Source of the DNA: Spirochaetota bacterium
GTDB lineage: Bacteria; Spirochaetota; UBA4802; JAGODF01
NCBI GenBank assembly: GCA_029974015.1
Contig: JARKUF010000040.1
Location: 62,001 to 126,000, forward strand
Direction: 5' to 3'
DNA: 64,000 nt
Shown here: positions 8,612-16,676 of the stretch, one piece after another
Layout of the letters: each line of letters starts with the position of its first letter
Position numbering within the stretch: the first letter of the stretch is position 1
The notes under the pieces: model-generated
The model's input: the letters and a program-made list of their open reading frames with translations, nothing else
Database searches by the model: none
Told to the model about the DNA's origin: nothing
Made by a program: the position numbers and the translations under genes

Positions 8612-9100
8612 ATGGCACGCACTGAATGCAGGGTGGTGAATCTCTTCCTCGATAAGGACACGGGGACCCCCGTGGTCCTTTTAAAGGACATGCACGGCGA
8701 TGATATGCTTCCCATCGTCATAGCCCCTCTTGAGGCGGGCATGATTGCCATCGAGCTGGAGGGGGAAAAGCCCCTGAGGCCCCTTACCCATGACCTCATC
8801 ATCAACCTCCTGGGGGAATTCAAGCAGGACGTGAAATCTATCTGCATCCATGATTTAAAAAACAATATCTACTATGCCGCCCTGAACCTCGATTCCGGCG
8901 GGGTCTTCATGGACGTGGATTGCCGTCCCAGCGATGCCATTGCCATCGCCCTGAGGGCAGGGGCGCCGATCTACGTGGAAAAAAAAGTGTTCGCCCTCGC
9001 CATGGGGATTGAAAACGCGGCGCACACCATGGACAGGGACACGCTGAAGGAAGTCCTCGAGAGTATTGAAATTGACGATGTGGGCGGAAAGATCATGTAA
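8612..9100 (+). CDS. Bifunctional nuclease family (DUF151) protein
   Basis: A 162-residue protein of the BFN/DUF151 family, named after plant and Thermotoga members with nuclease activity; the bacterial role is poorly defined. LPIVIAPLEAGMIAIELEG, the TH-DLI-NLL segment and the highly conserved CRPSDAIAIALRAGAPIYV are present in the usual order. The protein spans the usual length, including the acidic helical C-terminus. It is not clearly co-transcribed with trpA: 128 nt and a hairpin separate them, and the ribosome-binding site is weak. Confidence 0.85.
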   Translation: MARTECRVVNLFLDKDTGTPVVLLKDMHGDDMLPIVIAPLEAGMIAIELEGEKPLRPLTHDLIINLLGEFKQDVKSICIHDLKNNIYYAALNLDSGGVFMDVDCRPSDAIAIALRAGAPIYVEKKVFALAMGIENAAHTMDRDTLKEVLESIEIDDVGGKIM

Positions 9101-9203
9101 AACCCCGCTTTCCGGTCAAAAATGTATTGCATCCTTCCCTCGCTGATACTACTATGCCTCTCCGGTCCCGGACCGGACATACTTCCTACGAGGAGCGAAA
9201 ATT

Positions 9204-10028
9204 ATGAAAATGAAACCATGGATTGCCGTGTTTGCCTCGGCCTTGCTGATCTCATCATGGGCTTTTGCAGATAATGCCGAGACTTATTATAACAGCGGGC
9301 TGGAGAAGGCGCGCAAAGGCCTCTACCGTGAGGCCGTCGATGAGTACACGAAGGCGATAGGGGAAAACCCCAAATTGGAAGCGGCGTACAACAACAGGGG
9401 AGTTGCGTATTTCATGCTTGGCGAAAAAGGGAAGGCCATGGCCGATTACGATCGCGCCATAGAGATCAACCCCTCTTTCGGTAAGGCTTACTTCAACAGG
9501 GCCATCAGCCATTCCGTGGAAAAGGAATTTTCCTCAGCCGATGCCGATTATAGTAGGGCGATAGAGCTCGGGTATGACAGGCGAAACTCCTACAACCATC
9601 GCGGAATCGCCAGATACCGGATGGGCAAATACGATGATGCCGCGGGCGATTTCACCGCTTCACTGGGTGAGGCCCCGGGTTTTTTCAAGGCGCAGTACAA
9701 CCGCGGCCTGGCCCTCTACCGTAAAGGGGACTTCGGCGGGGCCGAGAACGATTTCACCGGGGCGCTTGAAAAGAAAGCAGGTTTCGCGAAGGCCCTTTCG
9801 GGCCGGGGCGCGTCGCGTTATTCCCGTGAGAATTATGAGGCGGCCCTTGGAGACCTCGACGACGCCATCAATGCGGATTCCAGCCTGGCGCGGGCACGCT
9901 TCAACCGCGGTCTCGTGTATTTGAAGATGGGGAAGGACGAAGAAGCGGCGGAGGACTTTAAAAAAGCGGCCGAGATCGACCCGTCCCTTGCCGAAGCGGC
10001 CCTGAGGAGCGTCGGCGGCGGGAAGTAA
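9204..10028 (+). CDS. Exported TPR-repeat protein
   Basis: A 274-residue protein with a cleavable signal peptide (MKMKPWIAVFASALLISSWAFA, cleavage likely before DNAE) followed by seven tetratricopeptide repeats of 34 residues from about residue 25 to 265. Each has the A-Y-NRG-A-Y/G-A--D--A--P pattern. It is probably a periplasmic scaffold; no catalytic domain is present. The start follows ACGAGGAGCG. A hairpin-forming repeat lies about 70 nt downstream, between this gene and the convergent TPR gene. Specific partners cannot be read from the sequence. Confidence 0.85.
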   Translation: MKMKPWIAVFASALLISSWAFADNAETYYNSGLEKARKGLYREAVDEYTKAIGENPKLEAAYNNRGVAYFMLGEKGKAMADYDRAIEINPSFGKAYFNRAISHSVEKEFSSADADYSRAIELGYDRRNSYNHRGIARYRMGKYDDAAGDFTASLGEAPGFFKAQYNRGLALYRKGDFGGAENDFTGALEKKAGFAKALSGRGASRYSRENYEAALGDLDDAINADSSLARARFNRGLVYLKMGKDEEAAEDFKKAAEIDPSLAEAALRSVGGGK

Positions 10029-10099
10029 AAGCCTCGCTAAGCCGGTAGGATATCCCGCCGGACTTAGAAGAATGGGCGCGGTTCTATGCGACCTCTAAT

Positions 10100-10144
10100 A
10101 AACTGGTTTTCCCGCCCGCCTTCGGCGGGCGGGAAAACCAGTTT
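10100..10144. repeat. Palindromic repeat (CCCGCCCGCC family), copy 1
   Basis: A perfect 21-bp inverted repeat (10100-10120 and 10124-10144) around a TTC loop: AAACTGGTTTT, then CCCGCCCGCC, then the complement. Outside it, GACCTCTAATA on the left mirrors GTAGGGGTTGTC on the right, so the unit is about 70 bp. It lies between convergent genes and may also act as a bidirectional terminator. Confidence 0.85.
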
Positions 10145-10161
10145 GTAGGGGTTGTCTGCAG

Positions 10162-11070
10162 TTATCTCTCCACGAACTTCGCTGCGAGGTCCAGCTTGTG
10201 TTTGATAAGGCTCCTGGCGTGGCTTATAAAAAACTTATCGTTTTTGAATTCCAGCAGGGCCGCGTACTGTTCGTAGGCGCTCCGGTAATCCTGCACTTTG
10301 TATGAGCTTTCCGCGTAGTAGTAGTGCAGGGCCTTGTCGTATTCCCCTTCGGTGTTAACTCCCTTCAGGGTGATGATGACGCTTCCGTACTCCCTCCGGT
10401 AAAACTGTATTTTCGCAAGTCCGATGAGGCCATTGGCGTAGGCGGGGTCCTGGACGAGCGAGGCCCGGTAATATTTCTCCGCCATCCCCACCTGGTTTCT
10501 ATTGTAATAGATGTCGCCTATGAGTATCAAAGAATCGAGCTCATACAGGTTCACCCTGAGGGCCTCCCGGAATTGTTCAATGGCTATGTCCTCCTTCGCC
10601 ATCAACTGGTATGTGTATCCGAGTTGAAGATAGGTGCGCGAGAATTCGGGAAGGATGCTCTTCGCCTTGTTGAGGTAGATGAGGGACCTGTCGAAATCAC
10701 GGAGGTGGAGATAGCAGAGCCCGGTATTGTAGAGGTACGGGAAGAAAAGCGGTGCTTTCTTCATGCCCCTTTCCAGGAGCGTTTTTGCCGCCTCGTATTC
10801 GCCTGCGCTGATTTTGTCCGCTGCGCTGTTGTTCAGCTTTGCCGCCTCAAGGGCGCTGGTGCAATAGATTACGTCGTTTCTGCCGTACATCTCCTCCCGA
10901 GGTGGCGGGACGGGGCGGTATTCCCGCACGGCCTTCATGTATTTCATTAGATAATATTCCGGGTCCTCCTGGGAGAAGGCGGGAACGGCGCAGGCGTACG
11001 CTGCGCAGAGAAGGACAAAAGAAATGCGCACACAAAATGCGATATTTATTGTAATTCTCTGTGCTGTCAT
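10162..11070 (-). CDS. Exported TPR-repeat protein
   Basis: A 302-residue protein with an N-terminal hydrophobic export signal (ISFVLLCAAYACAVPAFSQ) followed by tetratricopeptide-like repeats from about residue 75 to 285 (FFPYLYNTGLCYLHLRDFDRS, AYANGLIGLAKIQFYRREYG and others). No enzymatic domain is visible, and it is likely a periplasmic scaffold. The predicted start has no clear Shine-Dalgarno and lies within 10 nt of a repetitive element, so the true start could be slightly downstream. It faces the other TPR gene at 9204. Confidence 0.75.
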   Translation of the reverse strand: MTAQRITINIAFCVRISFVLLCAAYACAVPAFSQEDPEYYLMKYMKAVREYRPVPPPREEMYGRNDVIYCTSALEAAKLNNSAADKISAGEYEAAKTLLERGMKKAPLFFPYLYNTGLCYLHLRDFDRSLIYLNKAKSILPEFSRTYLQLGYTYQLMAKEDIAIEQFREALRVNLYELDSLILIGDIYYNRNQVGMAEKYYRASLVQDPAYANGLIGLAKIQFYRREYGSVIITLKGVNTEGEYDKALHYYYAESSYKVQDYRSAYEQYAALLEFKNDKFFISHARSLIKHKLDLAAKFVER

Positions 11071-11077
11071 TGCATTT

Positions 11078-11230
11078 AGGCGCCCTCAAATTTGTTTTTC
11101 CGCCTGCCGAAGGAGCGCAGAAAACAAAAGTGCTGATTTTGTCAGCAGTAACAATGTATGGCAAAGTCTAAAGTTTTAGTATCCTCGCCCGCCGAAGACG
11201 GGCGGGAAAACCTGCTTTTTAGGGGCGCCT
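11078..11230. repeat. Palindrome-containing intergenic element with short terminal inverted repeats, copy 2
   Basis: About 153 bp bounded by AGGCGCCC (11078-11085) and GGGCGCCT (11223-11230). Inside are a degraded CCCGCC/GGCGGG hairpin (CGCCCG 11186-11191 with CGGGCG 11199-11204) and the box TGTCAGCAGTAACAATG, nearly the same as one in the element at 34999. It fills the whole gap between the TPR gene and the OppF-type gene, and its right end overlaps the first base of the OppF stop codon. Confidence 0.65.
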
Positions 11231-12183
11231 TAATAGAGCCAGCACGAAACCCGGGCGCCGTTGACGGCCTTCTCCGGCGGGTAGCCAGTGCGGCAAATAT
11301 CCATGGCCCTGGGACACCTTGGATGAAAATGGCACCCCGCAGGCGGTTTTTCCGGCGAGGGGATTTCCCCTTTGAGGACGGAGAAGCCGTGCTTTACCGG
11401 TTTGCTTTCCGGAATGGAGGCGATGAGGCTCTGGGTATAGGGATGAAGGGCTTCTCGATAGAGCCCTTCCCTGGTGTTCTCTTCAACGATTTTTCCAAGA
11501 TACATGACGGCGATGCGGTCGCTCATGTGCTCCACTACGGCGAGGTCATGGGCCACAAAAAGATATGTAAGGTCGAGTTTCTCCTGGAGATCTTTAAGGA
11601 GGTTCAGGATTTGTCCCTGTATGGACACATCCAGGGCTGAAACCGGCTCGTCCAGGACGATGAAGGACGGATTCAGGGCAATGGCCCGGGCGATTCCGAT
11701 CCTCTGGCGCTGGCCTCCGCTGAATTCATGGGGATATCGGTCCGCATGCTCTCCCGAGAGGCCCACGAGGGACAGCAGTTCACCGAGCCTCTCCCCGAGT
11801 TCCGCCGGGGAAGGGCGGGAGTGGACCCGGAGGGGTTCGGTGATGATCCTTCCCACAGTCATGCGGGGGTTGAGGGAACCATAGGGGTCCTGAAAAACGA
11901 GCTGAATGTTCTTTCTGAATTTCCTGAGTTCGCCCCGCTTCAGCGCCGTGACCTCCACGCCGTTAATGATGACTTCTCCGCCGTCGGGTTCAAGGAGACG
12001 CAGCATGGAACGGGCCGCCGTGGTTTTCCCGCTCCCGCTTTCCCCCACCATGCCGAGGGTTTGTCCTTTTTCAATGGAGAAGCTTATATTGTGGACGGCC
12101 TTCACTTCGGACGGTTTTTCAAAGAGGTCTCTCTTTTTCACCCTGAAGGTTTTTTGCAGGTTTCGTACTTCTACCATGGCCAT
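11230..12183 (-). CDS. Oligopeptide/dipeptide ABC transporter ATP-binding protein (OppF/DppF type)
   Basis: A 317-residue cytoplasmic ATPase subunit. Walker A GESGSGKTT, Q-loop LVFQDPYGSLNPRMT, signature FSGGQRQRIGIARA, Walker B FIVLDEPVSALD and the switch His in FVAHDLAVVEHMSD are all intact. The C-terminal CHFHPRCPRAMDIC cysteine cluster is the oligopeptide-transporter extension. The ATG at 12183 follows GGAGG with an 11-nt spacing. No permease, solute-binding protein or OppD partner is in the window, so it is an orphan here. It may serve a transporter encoded elsewhere. Confidence 0.9.
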   Translation of the reverse strand: MAMVEVRNLQKTFRVKKRDLFEKPSEVKAVHNISFSIEKGQTLGMVGESGSGKTTAARSMLRLLEPDGGEVIINGVEVTALKRGELRKFRKNIQLVFQDPYGSLNPRMTVGRIITEPLRVHSRPSPAELGERLGELLSLVGLSGEHADRYPHEFSGGQRQRIGIARAIALNPSFIVLDEPVSALDVSIQGQILNLLKDLQEKLDLTYLFVAHDLAVVEHMSDRIAVMYLGKIVEENTREGLYREALHPYTQSLIASIPESKPVKHGFSVLKGEIPSPEKPPAGCHFHPRCPRAMDICRTGYPPEKAVNGARVSCWLY

Positions 12184-12353
12184 ATATTCTATTTCCTCCG
12201 CCGGGCCTACGGGACCCGGAAAGATGCTATGTTCCCATTGTCAGCGGCTTTTTTCAATTCAATTTTTACAAGGCCCGGTATATCTGCTTGACGAAAATTT
12301 GTAAAGAGCGTACGTTATTCGCCGGCCGCCCCGGCGGCCCGGAGTGCGGCACT

Positions 12354-13727
12354 ATGGGATTGATACTCAGGCTGGCTACAATCGTCATCATCTTCATTGC
12401 GGGATTCGGATTGATCGCCCTGCTTCGGAAGTATCGTATCCCCTCCAGGATCCGCAAGGCCGAGGAATACTTCAAAGAAAACGAAATTCTCAAGGCAAGC
12501 GAGCTTGTGAAGCTCGTTCTCGAGAAAGACAAAAACTATGTCCCAGCACGTTATCTCCGGGCGAGGATCCTCGTTCAGCAGAACCAGTTTCTCCTCGCGA
12601 TTTCCGAGCTTAACTCCATTCTCCAGATGCCCGATTTCCGTCGACATGCCGATGAGGCGGAGATACACTACATTCTCGCCGATCTCTACAACCAGACCCA
12701 GCAGTGGCAAAAGGAAATAGAGGAATATAAGGCAATCCTTTCCTTCAACCCCGGCGACATCAGGGCCAATTACCGCGTGGGCCATGCCTTCTACCGGCAG
12801 GGAAAGCACCGGGAGGTGAAGGAACACCTCGCCGCAGCCCTGGAAGGCGATCCCTCCCTGGGCGATTGCCTCCTTCCACTGGGAGTGTCGTGCTACCATC
12901 TTTCGGATTACGAAGGGGCTGAGAATTACCTCCTGAAGGCGGTGGAAAGCAATCCCAACCAGCTCGAGGCCCACTATTTCCTGGGACTCCTTTACAAGGC
13001 GAAGAGGGATTACGAAACGGCGATTAAGATGTTTGAGAAATCGAAAGGTGACGGCCGCTACCTGGACAAAAGCCTCCTGGGTCTCGGTGAAATATATTTT
13101 GACAACGGCCACTACGACAAGGCCGTGGAAACGCTGGAACAGGGCATAGGGAGGCTCCGTAACGATGATGATTTTTCCATGGCCTACCGGTACCTCCTGG
13201 CGGAGTGCTTCGAGATGCAGAACAAGATTAGCGAGGCGGTTTATCACTGGGAGTTGATATCGAAAAAAAACCCCGATTATCGCAGCGTGCGAATGAAGCT
13301 CGAGGATTACAACCGTATTCTCAACAACGAGAATTTAAAAATCCTTTTTACACAGTCGATGGAAGAACTCCAACCCCTCATGGTGGAGATACTATCCGGG
13401 CTCAACTATAACATCATTTCCAAAAACGCGGTTTCCAGGGACGAATACTATTTCAAGGGGTTCAATATCAAGCGGATCAACGAACCCCCCATCCTCATCT
13501 ATTTCAACAGGACCACGCGGGAGATAACCGAGGGCCAGATCCTCGAGTTTCACAAGCTCATCACTAAGGAAAAGTGCAAGAGCGGAATATACTTCACCAC
13601 GTCGAAGTTCAGCCTCAAAGCCAAGTCCGCCGCATCTTCGCGCCTTATCGAGATCCTCGACTCGGCGTATCTTCACAAGGCCGTGGAAAAAATCCGGTCG
13701 AGAGTTCAAAAAAGCAGGACCCCATGA
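12354..13727 (+). CDS. Membrane-anchored TPR protein with C-terminal Mrr-like domain
   Basis: A 457-residue protein with one N-terminal membrane helix (LILRLATIVIIFIAGFGLIALL), then about eight TPR-like repeats (residues 30-310), then a C-terminal domain (about 340-450). That domain resembles the restriction-endonuclease Mrr fold: PPILIYFNRTTREITEGQI, FHKLITKEKCKSGIYFTTS, SRLIEILDSAYL. In active Mrr domains the strand carries a Q-x-K pair; here the place reads Y-F-N, so nuclease activity is doubtful. The ATG at 12354 follows GGAG by 9 nt and starts exactly at the membrane segment; the frame is open further upstream. It overlaps the next gene by ATGA. Confidence 0.75.
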   Translation: MGLILRLATIVIIFIAGFGLIALLRKYRIPSRIRKAEEYFKENEILKASELVKLVLEKDKNYVPARYLRARILVQQNQFLLAISELNSILQMPDFRRHADEAEIHYILADLYNQTQQWQKEIEEYKAILSFNPGDIRANYRVGHAFYRQGKHREVKEHLAAALEGDPSLGDCLLPLGVSCYHLSDYEGAENYLLKAVESNPNQLEAHYFLGLLYKAKRDYETAIKMFEKSKGDGRYLDKSLLGLGEIYFDNGHYDKAVETLEQGIGRLRNDDDFSMAYRYLLAECFEMQNKISEAVYHWELISKKNPDYRSVRMKLEDYNRILNNENLKILFTQSMEELQPLMVEILSGLNYNIISKNAVSRDEYYFKGFNIKRINEPPILIYFNRTTREITEGQILEFHKLITKEKCKSGIYFTTSKFSLKAKSAASSRLIEILDSAYLHKAVEKIRSRVQKSRTP

Positions 13728-14749
13728 ATATGCGTTTTTTAATCGTTATGCCGGTACTACTCGCGTTCCTTGGCGCACTGGCCTGCGGGAAAAAAGAAGA
13801 AAGATTATTCCAGGAAGCCCTGGCGGAAGCCGATGCGGGCAGGGCCTCCCAGTCCGCCCTTGCGGCGGCCCTAATTGGCCTTGCCACGGCTGGACGTTTC
13901 GGCGTCGAGGCCGCCGTCATGGGCGGGGCCGTTGCGGTTCGCGGCGGGGAAACCCTCAGGGTGAAATGGCCAAGGGACATAACCGTCAGGCCGGGGAAAG
14001 GGTTTGTGGAAGGGGTTTTTAACCCCAACTCCGGCGGTTCCGCTTTTACCGACGGCAAGGCCCTGGCCCTGTTCGGCCCAGACGGGGGCCGTCTCGAATC
14101 TGTGAAGGCGCCTGGTGAAGGGAAAGTGACGGGGCTTTTCGTCGACTTAGAGGAGGTGTATTTTCTTCAGGGGGGCTTTCTCTATGGGCTACAACAGGGG
14201 AAGGGGCCTGCGAAGGCCATAGAAGGGGCGGTGATCACTCCTCCGAAGCTTAGCATCACTTTGCGCACCGGCATGGAGAAAAGCGGTAATTTCCTCGCGG
14301 TGAACTGCGGCCATGCGGGGGTGTACAGCCTCAGCGTGGTAGACCTGCCATCCAGGAAAACGGTGCTGAAGGATTTTTCTAATGCTTCGCTGTCCTTCGG
14401 CCTTTACGAAGGAAAACTTGCCTGCATCACCGGTGCCACGGGGAGGTGGGCCCTCGTGGAATATAATCTGCTTGCGGGAACCAAGTCTACGGTGCGTTCC
14501 TTTACGTCCCTTCGGGATGTGTCGTTCGCGGGGGGGTATGCCGCCCTCATGGACGATGCCGGGGTGATTGTCGCCAATGTCGGGGAGAAAAAGTTCCTGA
14601 GGGCGCCTTCCGAAATCGGGCTTGCCGGAAGCGCCGGCGGGCATTTCCTTTTGTCCTGGAAAAAAGAAAAGCGCCTGGTGGACCCGAAAATATTTTTCGA
14701 TGGCCTGGAACGGATTTCCGGCGCGGCCCCGTCCCTTTTTAATCCTTAA
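13724..14749 (+). CDS. Putative lipoprotein of unknown function
   Basis: A 341-residue protein with a lipoprotein signal peptide ending in the lipobox LGALAC, so the mature protein should begin at Cys23 and be lipid-anchored. The rest is Gly/Ala-rich with a repeating pattern of short strands (for example GKVTGLFVDLEEVYFLQGG, GGYAALMDDAGVIVANVG) that looks like a beta-propeller, but I do not recognise a family. It overlaps the upstream TPR/Mrr-like gene by ATGA, so the two are almost certainly co-translated and may act together at the membrane. It ends 4 nt into the convergent HD-GYP gene. Confidence 0.7.
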   Translation: MNMRFLIVMPVLLAFLGALACGKKEERLFQEALAEADAGRASQSALAAALIGLATAGRFGVEAAVMGGAVAVRGGETLRVKWPRDITVRPGKGFVEGVFNPNSGGSAFTDGKALALFGPDGGRLESVKAPGEGKVTGLFVDLEEVYFLQGGFLYGLQQGKGPAKAIEGAVITPPKLSITLRTGMEKSGNFLAVNCGHAGVYSLSVVDLPSRKTVLKDFSNASLSFGLYEGKLACITGATGRWALVEYNLLAGTKSTVRSFTSLRDVSFAGGYAALMDDAGVIVANVGEKKFLRAPSEIGLAGSAGGHFLLSWKKEKRLVDPKIFFDGLERISGAAPSLFNP

Positions 14750-16191
14750 GTAAACTTGTTCCCCGGTATGTCCTCAAAACGGAAGGTGTCCCCGGAGAAA
14801 ACCCCGAGGCAGGCTTCCACTACGTCGCTGTCATAAAACCTTCCTTTGTTTTTGCGGATCTCTTCCAGTGCGTAACCTAACCCGAGCCCGGGCCGGTAGG
14901 GGCGGTGGGATGCCATGGCCTCCACGATGTCCGCCACGCTTATAATTTTCGCCCCAAATATTATTTCGTCTCCACGGAGGCCTGACGGGTAGCCGGAACC
15001 ATCGAGCTTCTCGTGGTGCTGGAGGACCATGTCGGGAACGGGCAAGTCAAATTCGATATCTTTCAGGATGTCGTATCCCACCTGGGAGTGGGTCTTAATC
15101 AGGGCGAATTCGATATCGGAAAGCGCGCTTGGCTTGCTGAGAATTTCCGAGGGGATGTGTATCTTTCCGATGTCGTGAACCAGGGCGGCGATGTTGATGC
15201 CTTCTATGTGGTCCCGCTCCAGGCCCAATTTTTCGGCGATGGCGCAGGCCAGGAGAGCTACGCGCTGTTGGTGGCCAGCCGTATAGGGGTCCCTGCGCTC
15301 GATGGTGGTGGCCAGGGCGTTCACCGTGGCCCCCAGGGTGCGGCGTATCTTTTCAAGCGTCAGGGACAGGCGGCTTTCCGCCTGCAGTTTTTCGGTGAAG
15401 TCGGTTATAACGGCGATAAAGCAGGGTGTTTCGTTCTTCGACTCCGGCTTGCGGTTCCAGTCGACCTGGATATGCAGGAGCCTTCCGTCTTTAGAGCGTA
15501 CCTGGTCCATGAAGCTCGCCGGAGTTGCCCCCTCCCGGGGCAGTACGCTTTCCATGGCCTGTCCGGGAAAGGAGGGGTGGATGATGTCCCAGATGGAAGA
15601 GCCTTCAAGCTCCTCGCAGCCGCGTCCCGTCATTCGCGAGAGGGCCGTGTTGCAGAATAGGATTGTCCCTCCTTTGTCAAACTCCGCGATGCCATGGGTG
15701 ATGGTCTCCACAAGGGTGCGGTATCTTTTCTCGCTGTCGCGCACCTTCTGCTCAAGGCGGCTGCGGTGTACCGCGGTCTCAATGGTGGTGTAGAGTTCGC
15801 TACCCGTGACGGGCTTTAAGAGGTATCCATAAGGCCCTGTGAGCTTGGCCCGTTGGAGAGTGTCCCGGTCGGCATGGGCGGTGAGAAAGACGAAAGGGGT
15901 GTCAAGCCTGGAGCGTATGCCCGCCCCGGCTTCGATTCCGGTGATCTCCCCCTTGAGCATGATGTCGAGGAGCACCAGATCGGGGCGGTGTTCTTCCGCG
16001 GCCTCCACGGCCCGTTCGCCGGTATCGACAATTTCACACACCCGATATCCGAGTTTGGAAAGGGTCTTCTGAATATCGAGGGCGATGATAGGTTCGTCTT
16101 CGGCAATCAGGATGGTTATTTCGTTTTCCGAGGGGGCTTCCGGAAAGAAGTGTTCCCAGGCTCTGTGATTGAAAATGGGGTCCGCCTTCAT
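14746..16191 (-). CDS. Response regulator with PAS and HD-GYP (c-di-GMP phosphodiesterase) domains
   Basis: A 481-residue cytoplasmic protein. An N-terminal receiver domain (residues 24-140) has phospho-acceptor Asp76 and Lys126, a PAS domain covers about 154-270, and a C-terminal HD-GYP domain covers about 285-470. The last carries HDIGK (339-343) and HHEKLDGSGYP (392-402), the metal-binding and signature residues of active cyclic-di-GMP phosphodiesterases. GHQQRVALLACAIA supplies the first conserved His. The ATG at 16191 follows GAGAGGCGG; longer starts lack a ribosome-binding site. No kinase is encoded immediately upstream. With the GGEEF protein at 46333 it indicates c-di-GMP signalling. 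Confidence 0.92.
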   Translation of the reverse strand: MKADPIFNHRAWEHFFPEAPSENEITILIAEDEPIIALDIQKTLSKLGYRVCEIVDTGERAVEAAEEHRPDLVLLDIMLKGEITGIEAGAGIRSRLDTPFVFLTAHADRDTLQRAKLTGPYGYLLKPVTGSELYTTIETAVHRSRLEQKVRDSEKRYRTLVETITHGIAEFDKGGTILFCNTALSRMTGRGCEELEGSSIWDIIHPSFPGQAMESVLPREGATPASFMDQVRSKDGRLLHIQVDWNRKPESKNETPCFIAVITDFTEKLQAESRLSLTLEKIRRTLGATVNALATTIERRDPYTAGHQQRVALLACAIAEKLGLERDHIEGINIAALVHDIGKIHIPSEILSKPSALSDIEFALIKTHSQVGYDILKDIEFDLPVPDMVLQHHEKLDGSGYPSGLRGDEIIFGAKIISVADIVEAMASHRPYRPGLGLGYALEEIRKNKGRFYDSDVVEACLGVFSGDTFRFEDIPGNKFT

Positions 16192-16303
16192 GGTTAGGCC
16201 GCCTCTCCCGGTTGGACTCCGAACGCCCATCTTTATGGGAATCAAAAAAAAAAATTAAATTTTTAAGGTTCCTATAAATTGCAACTGCTGCCAGAATCAA
16301 CAC

Positions 16304-16344
16304 TTCCGTTTCACCGCCCGTCTTTGGCGGGCGGTGAAACGGAA
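16304..16344. repeat. Palindromic repeat (CCCGCCCGCC family), copy 3
   Basis: A perfect 17-bp inverted repeat (16304-16320 with 16328-16344; TTCCGTTTCACCGCCCG) around a 7-nt loop. Just upstream, AAATTGCAACTGCTGCC (16277-16292) is the reverse-complement form of the TGTCAGCAGTTACAATTT box seen at 35063. Outer sequences AAGGTTCCTATAAATT and AATTATTAAAGGTTGC resemble the ends of the other copies. Confidence 0.75.
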
Positions 16345-16434
16345 TTATTAAAGGTTGCTTTAAAAATAATGATATTTCGCATTCTATTTATCAGACATAA
16401 TGAGTTTTCTTCTGCGAAAAAGTCTGATTTTCCC

Positions 16435-16451
16435 GTCGGGATTTGTCCTAC
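16435..16451 (-). promoter_or_regulatory. Conserved 17-bp motif, site 1 (possible regulator site)
   Basis: On the minus strand this reads GTAGGACAAATCCCGAC and matches site 2 (18922-18938, GTAGGACAAACCCCTAC) at 15 of 17 positions. It lies about 225 nt upstream of the NarX-type kinase gene. The binding protein is unknown; the adjacent NarL-type regulator is the obvious candidate. Confidence 0.45.
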
Positions 16452-16564
16452 AAACGGGTGCTGTGGCGACTTTTTCGGGATTCCGAAATATTTTTTCAGG
16501 GGTTAGTGTGATATTATGCTGTACAGGACTATGATACTGATGTAATATTTAAGGATGGAAAAAC

Positions 16565-16670
16565 GGGCGCGTTGCATCGCGCCTGTGCGTTTCGAAAGGC
16601 ACAGCCGTAAACATGAAGGGAGCGAAGCGGTGCGGCCTAATTTGAAAGGCGGTACACCCTCCGTAAGGAG
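16565..16670 (+). ncRNA. Structured 5' leader of the NarX-type kinase gene (candidate cis-regulatory RNA)
   Basis: Four consecutive hairpins can be drawn: GGCGCG/CGCGCC (16566-16571, 16578-16583), CTGTGC/GCACAG (16583-16588, 16599-16604), GGTG..GCC/GGC..CACC (16629-16658) and CTCC/GGAG with a GTAA tetraloop (16659-16670). The last hairpin contains the ribosome-binding site AAGGAG of the kinase gene. The purine-rich linker between the second and third hairpins resembles a conserved junction. It does not match a riboswitch class I can name. Confidence 0.4.
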
Positions 16671-16676
16671 CAAATG

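Noticed and set aside
16565..16670. c-di-GMP riboswitch (GEMM type)
   Set aside because: The GGCCTAA and GCGAAGC strings are reminiscent, but the required GGCAAAC/GACGCAAAGCC core and tetraloop receptor are missing.
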